Of a stretch of DNA of 23,752 nt, positions 8,214 through 18,501 are shown one piece after another. A model generated the notes under the pieces. It had not been told where the DNA came from. It was given only the letters and a program-made list of their open reading frames with translations, and did not search any database. Both the position numbers and the translations under genes were made by a program. Every line of letters begins with the position of its first letter. Position 1 is the first letter of the stretch. The stretch comes from Hymenopellis radicata (Eukaryota; Basidiomycota; Agaricomycetes; Agaricales; Physalacriaceae), in assembly GCA_015501595.1 (NCBI GenBank), contig JADNRX010000756.1, positions 1 through 23,752 of the forward strand. The letters run 5' to 3'.

Positions 8214-11111
8214 TTAGCGGAGTCCTGCCCCTGCCAGACGTTGCGCGAGAGCTTGGACGAGATGCGCTTCAACGCCGAACTCTCGGGCGAGATCCTCCAT
8301 ACGCTAACCGTGGTGTCGGCACGCTCGCTGTGGGGAGAAGCGGCGGTGGCGCTGCTGGGGGTATGGAAGTCATGGGCTTCATCCTCCTGTTCATCCCCAT
8401 CTTCGATGTCGGCGTCAGGGTTGTAAGAGGACATGGACTCAGCATCGGACATCGTTTCATTCCCGTCTCGGGCCTGGAGCATTTCTCTGAATTTAGTACC
8501 TTGCTCGGGAATGAAGACTGCAGGTGGATACATCAGAATGGAAGTGACAACGAGGATAAAACACGTACTACGACAAGCGGAGCCGGCCTGAAGGAGATCC
8601 TCAAGAAGAGCTTCATTAAATTCCTCGCTGGAAGGCTCCTTCTCGATACGGCTTTGCAAGACCTGAGTAGCGGTGAATGCAGCATCTTTGGTTATGTAGA
8701 ATCAGTAAGGTGGAACGGAATTCGAAGTAAGCTTAAACGTACCGTACAGCAAGTCCCGAAGAGTTATAGACCAGAAGACGCGACTCTCAGCATCACCGGG
8801 AACTTGCTGAGCACACCGATAAGAGAATGGAAAGGGAGCGAAGGAACTTTAAGGAAATGAGCCTAGATAAACATGTCAATGCGAAGAAATCATGAGACAA
8901 CGTGTAACCTTACGTCGGGGGACCGGATAAGATACAAGAGAGCAGTGACTTCAGAGTCTGTCATAAGACCACATTCAAGAGCGGTAATCATGCGCTCGTT
9001 CTCCATTCCAGCAAGAGAAGGATGAGTTCCGTCAAAGCCGCCACGCCAGGTGGGGAATAACTGAAGACATGTCAATGGCAAATTGTCAGGTATAACGGAA
9101 TCAACTGACAGCAGTCATGAGCTCTTCCTGAGAGCTTCGAGTAACAGTCACTCCGCGGGCACGCCTTCCTTTGCCTAGAACACTTCCTCTAGTCCTTTTC
9201 CCGGTAGACGACATCTCGCTGGAAGCGACCTCGCCGCGCAAGATGGAAGAAGCGATCTCTTCCGACTTGACCTCAACGAACGCGTGACTCATCGTCTTTC
9301 CTTTGCGGTCAAGTAAGACATGAGCACGCTCAACCGGCTGCTGTAACCAAGCCGTGATAGTTGGTGGCGTGATATCCTACGAAAGCAAGTATGAGTAGGG
9401 GCTTCCTTGAGGTATGATAGAGCTTACCCAGGGGACGTTGTCAATACGCAACACGGCACAGTCCTTGCCTTTGGTGAGGCGACGGCGATACTGTGGCGGA
9501 GGTGTGCTAGCTCTGACATCTCCATGTCCAAAGATAGACTCTCCACGTTCAAACTCGAATGCGCTCTCCAATCCATTGACGATGCTGCCAGGCGAAGAGA
9601 AAAGTGGGTCCAGGAAGCCTCTGCCTTTGCCTGAATGCTCGTCATCGCTACCAGTCGGGTTAGCCGAGGACTTCTTGGCCTTGGGCGGCGAGCCGCTGAT
9701 AAGCTTGAAATCCTCGACAGATTGCTTGCAGACAGCACATTCCATGTCCTTCTCGCCTACAATGTTCAAGGCGCTGGTAAGACAGGCTGAACAAAGAGGA
9801 TGCTGGCAAGGAACCAGGACAGCCAAACGAGGAGGGTTTTGGCGGGAGCAAACCGAACACGCCACAGGGTTCTGCTCGGGTTCGGGACTAGTAGAGACGG
9901 GAGGAGATTGACCGATGGGTTGGGTGTGGTCAACAGCGTGAGGGTCCAAGTAGGATTGAGAATAAGAGTATTGCGACTGATTAGGGTATCGATTAAAGTT
10001 GTTTTCCATGCTAGAAGGAAGGCTGGAATTGCCCATGAAAGGGTCTGCGAAGGTGGGCTGACCGAAGACTGGCATCATAGGTGGAGGAGGTAGCACGTTG
10101 TTGAAAAGATGGTAAGAGATGTACTCTTGTTGATACTGTGGTTGGATGTTGTCCTGTGCAGAGATGAGGGAATGTTCGCGGTTCCGGGTGTTTCCATATT
10201 GGTCGTCATATTCATATTCGTGCTCGACGTCGTTTTCGTCGATGTCAAAAAGGTCCAGAGAAAGGTCTAGGCTGCGATCGTGCTGAGGGGTGTTGGAGAC
10301 CTTGCGAAACCAAGCGTTAGCCAAATCGAAAAGTGCAGACCAAGTGTGGCGGACTTACAACACCAAAAGCCTCCCGACGCCTAGTTTGAGCGGGATCAGT
10401 CAAGCTCCCTTTAAGTTTGAGTTGTCGGGCAAGGTTGCGATTGGGCGGAGGGGTTGCGATCACAGAGTTTTTGATCGTTGACACGTTCTTACGTGCCAAG
10501 GGGGAGGTCGGGACCATGCGCTGATTAACGTTCATGGCTGGGGTATACGATTGGGAGAGAGCGCGTCGTCGATTGTTGGAGAGAAATGGTGCTGGCAAAA
10601 GCGCTGAAAAGGCGATGAGAAAACGGACCCACAGGACAAATATCAAGGGTATTACCTTCTTCGGTAGTGATGAAACTGGCCGAGTCGTTGCCGTCATAAA
10701 AAGAGCCTTATATGCGTCAAAATATGGGCGAAAATGGGAGAAAAAAGGCTTACTATCGTCCTCATCGAACTGAGAAGTGTCCACCATGCTCTTGGACACC
10801 TTTATGCCGTTTTCATTGGCGCGCGACCGCCAGTTCTGGGCGAGGTCGGCGAGACTGTTATCGTTTGCAGCATACGACTTGACAAGCTGGGGCGAAGAAA
10901 AGGACATGTGCTTGAGGACATTAGCGTGGCTTTTAGCGCTCACTGGCGTTGCCAACGTCGAGGATGGATTAGAAGACGTAAAGGACCGCAGGCTTATGGG
11001 CGTGTAAGGCGTCGCTGGGGACGCTGGAGAACGCGCATGAGAGTACGAGAGAGACTGGGAATGAGAGTGGGCGGGACGATGAGCGCGTTGCGGGGTCGCC
11101 GGCTGGGACAT
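8214..11111 (-). CDS. RING-finger plus RRM domain protein, 9 exons, two probable frame breaks
   Basis: Exons (minus): 11111-10754, 10706-10656, 10603-10359, 10300-9428, 9376-9110, 9060-8914, 8862-8743, 8685-8569, 8517-8214; about 827 residues. The N-terminal half is Ser/Pro/Gln/Asn-rich and probably disordered. A zinc-binding block with Cys pairs (CSVC...CQHPLCSAC...CAVC, about residues 366-409) reads as a RING-type finger. An RRM-like domain follows, split by intron 4: VLRIDNVPW then a second half with SHAFVEV as the RNP1-like strand (~500-590). The C-terminal third is helical, then acidic. A role as an RNA-associated ubiquitin ligase or translation regulator is inference only. Exon 7 is one base short of keeping phase (near 8796-8800). 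The C-terminus EFGVEAHLVQALAQRLAGAG is reached only if another base is restored near 8299-8304. A longer start at 11168 is possible, but the ATG at 11111 gives the more natural N-terminus. Confidence 0.85.
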
Positions 11112-11973
11112 TGGTGGTGACAGTAGGGAGAGAGAGCAAAGCTGGACGGAAATCATCAACAAGAACACCTGACATCACGCTGCGTCATCTCACGTGCTCG
11201 CGTTAGTGTGACGACGCGTAAAATGGAACCGCCTGGGCGAAAATCAATGCAACTTGTAGCTATACGCAAAGATTCACGATAACCATCAAATACGCATGGG
11301 GTAACCTCAAAATATAGTCGAATCATGCGTCCAGTCAGCAGTCGAACTGATATGTGGCGAGTATGTATAACGGGGCCTCATGCTCCGCGCTTCTTCTTCA
11401 AACTGACAACTTAACGTGAATCCGACCTGATCGCGCACAGCCCCCATATAAGACTATCCTTGGACCCGAGGAAGTTCCCCATCATATCAGCGAACGGTGA
11501 GCGCTATGATATGTATCCGAAATCTAGCCCAACGCTTGCCAGGACCAAACATGAAATTTGTGGCGTCGATCCTTGCGCGATTGCTATCAGTGAATACATT
11601 GAAAGTCAAACAAGTAAGGCAGGAGACGACGCAACTTGGATGAATCATTTCTAGAATGAGGCATGCCTATCATGCCACAAAGAGATACAGTAGAAGATGG
11701 CTATCACTCGAGGAAGAGTAGAAGCCAAGTCGAAGCGGCACTACTTACCCATGTTTAAAGATTCAAGATTGCTCGACGAATGGCACCAAAATGGCACGCA
11801 CTGCCACGAAAGACTGACAGTTGACTGACAGTGAAAAAATCTACTCACCCTGATGGTGGCAACCAGCGCTTACGTCTAGCCATTGCTGCGGCGGTCGCAC
11901 ATCACCGTCGTGTGAATATCATGTCGCTGTTAAAACCTTCGGACACGGCTTGACCACCTTTCAACAAAGCATC
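11112..11973. other. Intergenic region upstream of RING/RRM gene
   Basis: The RING/RRM promoter lies at the left of this ~860-base stretch. A CACGTG E-box occurs at 11191-11196, about 80 nt before the ATG. A CATATAAGA sequence near 11446-11454 is TATA-like on the plus strand, but no supported plus-strand gene follows it. Open frames such as the one around 11460-11654 start without ATG and show no motif. I see no repeat or RNA gene. Confidence 0.4.
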
Positions 11974-11989
11974 ATGTCCGTTCAATCAA

Positions 11990-12457
11990 TAGCCCTCTCA
12001 TTACTGCCTCTGTTGCTCCGAGTCCGTCGAGGCTACTGCCAGTGCCACGAGCAGCTACAGGTACATCTCCCCATCCTGGGTTGAGCAAGGCGGCTACAGA
12101 GTCAACTCGCTTACCCATGGCTATGCCTGTTGGCGGCCCAGTCAAACCGGTCCCATTGTCGGCGCCATCTTTGGTGGCATTGCGATTGGTCTGCTCATTG
12201 CGTCCTGGATCGCGCTGTTTATCGCTTGGAGGAGGGCGAGAGCTAGATCTAGGCGTGCCGTTAGGGACCTTGAACAGACGGTCGGCCGTGAAGGCTTCAA
12301 TTCGGAGGACTTTTATACTCCGAATTTGGATGACAGCAAGGACAAGCTTCCTCTGCTCTTCGACTATGAGCGGGACGGGGATGGAGGAAGAATGCGGACT
12401 CTGTTGATGATAGCACGACGCAGCCGCGATGAAAGGGAGGTCGGATTGCGTCTCTAG
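11990..12457 (+). CDS. Possible single-pass membrane protein fragment (Ser/Thr/Pro stalk, TM helix, basic-acidic tail)
   Basis: Two adjacent reading frames look coding. The first half, in one frame, is rich in Ser, Thr, Pro and Ala, like an O-glycosylated stalk. From about 12152 a second frame encodes a textbook transmembrane helix (GAIFGGIAIGLLIASWIALF), an Arg-rich stop-transfer segment (AWRRARARSRRA) and a ~65-residue cytoplasmic tail ending at TAG 12455-12457. The frames join smoothly if one base is missing near 12147-12150 (CC for CCC), giving ...GGPVKPGPIVG. Many Agaricomycete single-pass proteins have this layout. No ATG or upstream ectodomain exon was found with confidence, so this may be the 3' part of a larger gene, a decayed gene, or a chance frame. 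Confidence 0.35.
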
Positions 12458-13100
12458 TGATGTAAAGCTCAAGTTTGTGATGAATTTATGGTTCTTTCAG
12501 AGCATCTCGAAGTCTACTCGACTCGGAACTTGCCTGATGGTCATCACGCGTACGTGCGATGGGACTCTGCTAAAAACTGATTCTCCTTGTGTCAGAGCAA
12601 CTTCACTGACGAGCGCTTTGAGGTCCAAGGCTGAAATTCGGTGAATGCCACTAGGGATATCCCGAAATTAGTGACGTGGCAAGTCGAAGATGAAGCTAGA
12701 TGGAATCATACTTCAAGTTAAGTTAGGTCCGCTGTCAGAGACACACATGATGATTTCGCAAGTGGCAAAGCAGCGTGTACCATGGGAGAGGACAACAATT
12801 GGGCGTCCGTATGATGGTCTTTGCTTCTAGAAATCGAACAGGCAATACGGACAAGTGGATCCCGGGCCGTTCTTCTTCCTTCGATGCTGTATGACCGTGG
12901 ACAACATGATGAGGTCGATAAGGGTACTCGGACGACCGATTGCAATGTCGGCGATAGCAAGCTCAAACCATGATGGTAGAGACGCAACTGCTATAAGCCC
13001 GCTCAAAGCCTAATTTCCCAAGGAAATGGTGGCGATGGTGATGCACAAATCAGGCCGAAGATTGCAGAAACCGAGCAACAAATCCTGAAAGGGCACTCCG
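12458..13100. other. Intergenic region between membrane ORF and dehydrogenase promoter
   Basis: About 640 bases with no supported gene on either strand. The largest minus-strand open frame (about 12718-12987) has no family motif or splice support. Part of the left end may be 3' UTR of the preceding open frame. Confidence 0.4.
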
Positions 13101-13152
13101 TGACGTCAAGTCGGTCCGATCCGCCACGTGAGGATATGGACACCATATAAAT
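13101..13152 (+). promoter_or_regulatory. Dehydrogenase promoter: CRE-like TGACGTCA, CACGTG E-box, TATA box
   Basis: Three elements line up upstream of the ATG at 13218. The full palindromic CRE TGACGTCA is at 13101-13108, a CACGTG E-box at 13125-13130, and TATAAAT at 13146-13152. The TATA box sits 66 nt before the ATG, giving a plausible ~40-nt leader. In fungi, TGACGTCA is the site for ATF/CREB-type bZIP factors that respond to stress and carbon status, and CACGTG is bound by bHLH factors. Binding here is inferred from sequence only. Confidence 0.6.
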
Positions 13153-13217
13153 GCCGGCAGTTGTGGCGGTCGACTCCACTTCCCTCTGACCACATCGTAC
13201 AACTCTCATCTGCAAAC

Positions 13218-14603
13218 ATGCCTGAAGGAACAATGAAGGCGCTCTGGTACAACGCCGTACGTCGTCGCCAACGTTGTCCTTGTCTCAGACATTGACGAGC
13301 TCGCTGTTCAGCCCAGGGACTTTGAGATCAAACAGGTTCCCATTCCGAAAGTCGGCGACAACGACGTTCTTCTCAAAGGTATGCCCACTTGGCTCGCTGT
13401 TCTTTGCTTTGCTCATCGTTGCGCGTAGTGTCCTGCTGCGGTATGTCGCGTCGTCAATGACGTCACTTATCTAGGCCATCTCAACGTCGCTTTAGGTGTC
13501 TGCGGAACTGACGGCCATATTCACGAGGGTGAATTCATTTCCACGTTCCCCGTACGCGTTCTTGCCGTCTACACCGATGTATTTCTCATATTCTGCAGCT
13601 CATCCCTGGCCATGAGGCTATCGGCGCTATCGTCGAGATGGGCAAGAATGTCAAAGGCTTTGATCTGGGCGACCGTTGTGTCGCCGACGTTGGAGAAACT
13701 GTGAGTCTGCTACCATTTCCCGTCAATCACCGCCTGACATCTACCTAGTGTGACAATTGCTTCTACTGCCGCAGAGGCCAGTCGCTCATGTGCGAGAACT
13801 TCAATGCACGCGGTGTGACCAAAGAGGGCGGCTTCGCCGAGTACATTTCCTAGTAAGCATTGATCACTTCAATATACTCATCCGCTCAATGTTTCGGTTA
13901 GCCCGCAGCACAAACTCTACAAGATTAAGAACCTCACCGACGAGGAGTCTACCTTGCTTGAGCCCGCGGCTTGTGCCATTCACGGTCTCGACAAGCTCGC
14001 ACCGCCCGTCGGCATCGAGGTCCTTCTCCTTGGCGCTGGACCAACTGGTTTGATCCTCGCCCAGCTCCTGAAGCTCAATGGCGCGTCTCGCGTCGTCATC
14101 GCCGCCAACAAGGGTATAAAGATGAACATTGCGAAGGAACTTGATGCTGGCGACGAGTACATTGAGCTCGACAGACAGCATCCCGAAGCACAGTGGAAGA
14201 AGCTGAAGGACGACAACCCGTACGGGTTTGATGTTGTCGTCGAAGCGACCGGTGTCGAAAAGTTGGCCAACGAAAGCATCAACTACGTTCGTCGAGGCGG
14301 TACATTGATGATCTATGGTGTCTATGAGAACAAGGCAGTCGTACATTGGCCTCCTTCAAAAATCTTTGGTGACGAGATTAAGGTGATTCCGCTGGTTTCA
14401 TGATTTAGCCAAGTTCTCATGTCTCGCAGATCATCGGCTCTTTCTCCCAAACCTACTGCTTCCCTCGCGCCGTTGCGTACCTCGACAGCGGCAAGGTCAA
14501 GGTCAAGGGTATGGTCACTGACACGTTCAAACTGGATGACTACCAGGCCGCGTTGGACAAAATGAACAGCAGGAAAGCCTTGAAGATTGCCATCAAGCCA
14601 TGA
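13218..14603 (+). CDS. Zinc-dependent medium-chain dehydrogenase (polyol/sorbitol-arabinitol DH-like), 8 exons
   Basis: The product is a cytosolic NAD(P)-dependent alcohol or polyol oxidoreductase. Exons: 13218-13256, 13312-13378, 13429-13440, 13496-13551, 13599-13700, 13749-13852, 13902-14382, 14430-14603; 344 residues. Catalytic zinc ligands are Cys42 (in GVCGTDGH), His63-Glu64 (PGHE) and Glu147 (EPAA). Structural zinc is held by Cys93, 96, 99 and 107 (CDNCFYC...MC). The nucleotide-binding motif GAGPTG lies at 171-176. It resembles fungal D-arabinitol/sorbitol dehydrogenases and the proteins often auto-labelled BchC in basidiomycete genomes; a mannitol/arabinitol-type role is likely but unproven. 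Exon 3 is a 12-nt micro-exon encoding parts of VSCCG, and its inclusion is required to keep phase into GVCGTD. All junctions are in phase and no break is seen. A short 181-nt gap separates it from the convergent glycosyltransferase gene. Confidence 0.95.
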
Positions 14604-14784
14604 GTTGTATGTTTAAAGCAGGATAATCATCAAAGACAATGTAGATTAGCTATACCATGCATATGTGATTCATATTTATCGCATTGTATGTGAATGTCTT
14701 GTCAACACCAAGTGTCCAAATCAAGCTTCTAATAACAACCAGGTTGTGAATCATGCACTAATCGATAAATAGTAAGGACGAGTG

Positions 14785-16412
14785 TTATAAGAGACGGTTA
14801 AGCCCAATATCGACGCCTTTTGCCATTCTGAACATTATGATGTTCCCAGACAAACTCGAAAACCCATTTCCAACGAACAGCTCCGCCTGTTCTGCAATGG
14901 CCATGTCTATCGCCCCGCTAACGTAGCTCTCTGCAGCGGTAAGCACCAGGTCTTGACTGCTCGCCATGCCCTCCTCTACAGGTGCCCACCCATCCTTCTT
15001 CAACTCCACCTCAAGGTCGTCCAGCCACCAGCGGCGCCCATTCGACAAGAGATACACTTTTGTAAGTGACAAACTCGGATTCTGCTCCCGCATCTCTCGG
15101 AGACGGTGAACGATCTGAGGTATATCCGGAAGGCAATGCTTGAGGTAATGGTCGAGCTTGGCTTCGTTGGATCCCGACGGCTCAAAGTCGTAGGGATCAA
15201 AAGCGTCGACGATTCCCGGATATCGATTCATGCCTTGGTACCTGACACTCCATTTGACGAGGTAGCGACAGTGTCCGTCGTAGTCGCCGCGCCGAAGGTG
15301 GACAGCGACTAGACCGGGGATGAGGTTGCTCGTCGCGTCGGCGGGTTTCTCGATGCCAGCCATGTTGCGATCTACTGCGTCTTGTACTAGTGGGGCCCAT
15401 TTGAAGTCTTTGAGGATGGGTGTCGAGGCAAGGAGAGGGTACATGGATATTACTCGTTCTGAACCGAAGAGCCTGGCGAATAACGTGAGTACGCGAAGAA
15501 GAAGGAGAATAGAGACGAACATATGGTCGAATACGGGCTTCGTGGAAAAGTCGACGACAACGCAGGGTTCATTTGCTACATGGGCCAGCCAGTCGACCCA
15601 GGTATTAAGGAGCGCATCTCCTTCCAGCGAATCGTCGCTCAGCCTTGCTTCCGCAGTTGAGCTCAACCGCACCCTCTTGCTTTTGGGGCACACGGATTCA
15701 AAATGTGATATGTGCACGGCGCGGAGATCGTACGGCGCTGGGGAGCCAGACGCTTTTGCCTTGTCAAACACGTCCTGTGTCAATGATATAGACGGCATAT
15801 CTCCACCTGCCGTCGGTCCGGAGATGAATGCATTTAATGGCATTTTCGTCGGCCTCAAGGCCCAGTCGTAAAGCGTGTAAGGAAGGGGAATATGGGACCA
15901 GGTGTAGTCGCTGAACACGAAGGAACGGTTGCTCGCGTAGGCGATGTACGACAACAATAGTCTGTATTGAAATTAGTCAACGATTTAAAATTGAGACGCA
16001 AAGTAAGAACGTACTGCTCCTGGAGGATATTATTCAAACCCAATCCCCATAACGTGCCTTCAAAATGCAGGTATCGTCGTTCCGCAGAAGACGTCCGGTG
16101 TTGCGGGAGGTTCTTTTCGAATTGTTTAATGTCAGAGTATGACGGAGGTATACCACCACTGAGGATATATGTCGTAGGCAGGAGAATCAGCAATAAAAGG
16201 ACGCGGCGGAAAATGGGGGAAGCGAGGCAGCGGGCAACGACAGTCAAAGGTTTCCGTCGAAAACGATTGGATGACTGGGGTGACGGATGTATAATGTTCG
16301 TCGTCGGTAGTTCGTAGGCTTCATCGTCTCCCGTCGGTAACGGTTCGTAGTGTCGCACTTTTCGTATGGACATCAACCCGCCATAGAGGGAGCGAACCAA
16401 GTCCATGGTCAT
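14785..16412 (-). CDS. Type II membrane O-fucosyltransferase-like protein, 2-3 exons
   Basis: Exons (minus): 16412-16015 and 15961-14785 (intron 15962-16014); about 524 residues. The N-terminal ~68 residues are cytosolic and polar. They are followed by one membrane anchor ([14 protein letters not shown], ~71-84), as in Golgi type II glycosyltransferases. The lumenal domain opens with [15 protein letters not shown], has the fucosyltransferase HLRRGDY motif near residue 354, and ends with [12 protein letters not shown] near 497. This fits the O-FucT-like family common in Agaricomycetes. GDP-fucose as donor is inferred from the family; the acceptor is unknown. An optional 48-nt in-frame intron (15473-15520) would replace a run of Leu-rich residues with a smoother FDHM-LFGSERV join; I think it is probably spliced, giving ~508 residues. 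The start may instead be Met3 at 16406 or Met14 at 16373. Confidence 0.88.
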
Positions 16413-17545
16413 TGGTCAAGGTGCAAATCACAGCATCGGTATCAGGATCATTACCATGACTGCGGGCAACTGTTCCCGTTCCGTTCTAGCGACCGTATCA
16501 ATAATCAAACCACGACCAGGTGCAATAGTTGGACAATCTGCTCACCAGCCGGCCATGCACTGAAATACAGAGTGTATGAGAACCTGTAGAGATGTACGTT
16601 TTATTGGGCTGTGTTTGGGTGTACACGGCTATCGGACCGAAGAACCGTCGGAACGTGGCGTACGCGCAGCCAAGGCTGTCAAGCGCAGTCGCGATGAAAA
16701 TGGCGTCCATGCTGCTACAAGTTAAACAAGTCTTCAACCGTGTAGGACAAGTCACCTAACCTCTTTATGCAGTTACTGAAGCCTTCGATACAGTTGGGAC
16801 GCAGTGGAGGAAAGTCAATGGATCCAAATCTCTAAAGCTACGTGTCAACTTCGTTAATTGCAAGCCACGTTAATTCCTCAAGTAGCAATGCGGAATGTGG
16901 CGTAAAATGTGAAGCAAAATTTATTCGGCCCCGGTTGCTTACATAGCCGAGTATTTGCCGCAGTGTGGCGCAGTCAGACTCTGCGGTTTCCGACCACCAT
17001 CATCTAGAAACATCAACGCCGCTCTTTGCGCATTCGGCGTGACTTTCCGGAAAGTTTTTTGTTGTTACATCGTCTGGACAATCGGAAATGAACTTTACTG
17101 AAACGCTCTGCCTCCCCCCTCGTGGCCTTCTTGGACAGGCCTTTGATCTATGAAGATTACTCCGAGCTTCCTTGCAGACGCTGGACAATTACTGGACAGT
17201 TCAAAAGACTCTCATCTAGGAGATGATTGTACACGTGGAAACTGGCCCAAAACCTTACCACTCTTGGCCTGCGACACACTCAAACTACCTAATCTGGCCG
17301 ACAATGAGCTGCCGTTTGCACAATGGCAGGTCCAAAACCGCCACGCTCTGACCACGAGGGGCGCTGTTTATGGTAATAGACCAAGTGAACAAAGGGCTTT
17401 GCCCCGACCAAGTCCACGATCGCGATCTACCCGACAATGCATTGTTCACCTTAACCGTCAAGTGGACCAGATGCCACTCCCACTATTTAACTGGAGGTGC
17501 TGCGTCGCCAATCCCCAACTGAAACCCAAACCCTCATCCCCCGCC
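16413..17545. other. Divergent intergenic region between glycosyltransferase (-) and unknown protein (+)
   Basis: About 1.1 kb with the two promoters. TATTTAA at 17484-17490, 56 nt before the plus-strand ATG, is a plausible core element. A minus-strand open frame at about 16498-16755 and a plus-strand one from 17150 have no motif. The latter is in frame with the next gene, but the TATA-like element argues against using its ATG. No repeats or RNA genes were seen. Confidence 0.4.
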
Positions 17546-18240
17546 ATGTTCTGCTGCATGCGCCTCCGCCCTCGTGTCGCCCCCGTGCACCTCACGATCT
17601 CCAATCCCTTCAAGCTCCGTCGTGGACTCTGCAAGAGGCGCGTCTTCATCAAGAAAAGACGATCTGCGAAATGGAATTTGGGGTCCAAAACGCGTCGCTT
17701 CTTCCGCAACATCCTCGCCGCGTGTACATGCTCAGACACGTCGTCGGTAACTGCGTCCGATTCGGATGGGACTATCGTCAGCACACGCAACCATAGCTTC
17801 TTCCCGTCGACTGCGACGAACACGATCATATCCGATACTGCGACGATGATTCAAGGCGAGCCAGAGGTGAGTAAGCGTTTCTGTAACACAGTACTCCAAG
17901 GCTGACGCAGGTCAATCAGCCGCAGCCAAAGTGGACCGGCCTGAGACCAATCCTCTCAGCTGAACGCATCGCAGAATTAATGCCAATCCCGCCTCGTCCG
18001 ATGTCTTTGGTGCCAGTCGAGTCGGAACCATTTCCCACTATTACTACGACCAGACCGGAGACCCCTCCGGCCGAGTCGCGTCTGTCTCTTCCTCTGGAAG
18101 CGTACATCACCCCATTGTCTCCACCTCCTCGACGCAGGAAGCGGGTCTTGCAGAGCACCGAAGTGAGTCTAATGTGTGTTTGCTATCATTGAGCACAGCT
18201 AACGCAGTCGTTTAGACCACGAGCTCTTAATCCTCACTGA
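17546..18240 (+). CDS. Unrecognised basic protein, 3 exons
   Basis: Exons: 17546-17866, 17911-18162, 18208-18240; about 201 residues. I do not recognise the family. The N-terminal ~60 residues are strongly basic and Cys-containing, starting MFCCMRLRPR, then clusters such as KLRRGLCKRR and KKRRSAKW that could serve as nuclear localisation or nucleic-acid contacts. A Ser/Thr-rich middle follows, then a Pro-rich C-terminal half (IPPRPMSLVP, SPPPRRRKR). No zinc finger, membrane helix or signal peptide is evident. Both introns are short with good GTGAGT donors and keep phase. The acceptor of the last intron is ambiguous: using 18207 gives an 11-codon tail ending at 18240, and a later acceptor at 18215 gives only a few residues. 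A longer start at 17150 is open but less likely. Expression is inferred from splicing and codon structure only. Confidence 0.65.
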
Positions 18241-18501
18241 ACTATCTACTCATTTATGTTTTCAACTATCCGCTCTCGTTGTCTATATTGTAACCCCCGC
18301 CGGTCGCTGCCCTTGAATAGTGTACATTGTCACTGTAATACCTCACACCACGCACCATCGCTTCATCACATCTTCTAGAATGCACATCATAACATTTTGA
18401 AACTATGTACAGTTGGATAGAAAGTTCACGAAGGATACAAGTATGGGTAACGAACCTAAAGCAAAAGAAGGTATAATCAATAGTAGTAAGGAAGCAGTTC
18501 A
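18241..18501. terminator. Short convergent 3' region between unknown protein (+) and glyoxal oxidase (-)
   Basis: Two genes converge on this 260-base stretch, which should contain both 3' UTRs. It is fairly AT-rich, with no open frame of note and no clear AATAAA on the plus strand. Confidence 0.4.

Noticed and set aside
8330..8860. 176-codon plus-strand open frame antisense to the RING/RRM gene
   Set aside because: Overlaps several introns and exons of the minus-strand gene and has no recognisable domain.
15320..15871. 183-codon plus-strand open frame antisense to the O-fucosyltransferase-like gene
   Set aside because: Shadow of the strongly supported minus-strand coding exon; no motif or splice logic of its own.
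16498..16755. Minus-strand 85-codon open frame upstream of the glycosyltransferase
   Set aside because: No motif, no signal peptide of typical form and no supporting splice sites; probably chance.
17150..17545. Upstream extension of the unknown basic protein to an ATG at 17150
   Set aside because: Open, but low-quality sequence; the TATTTAA element at 17484-17490 would lie inside the coding region, so the ATG at 17546 is preferred.
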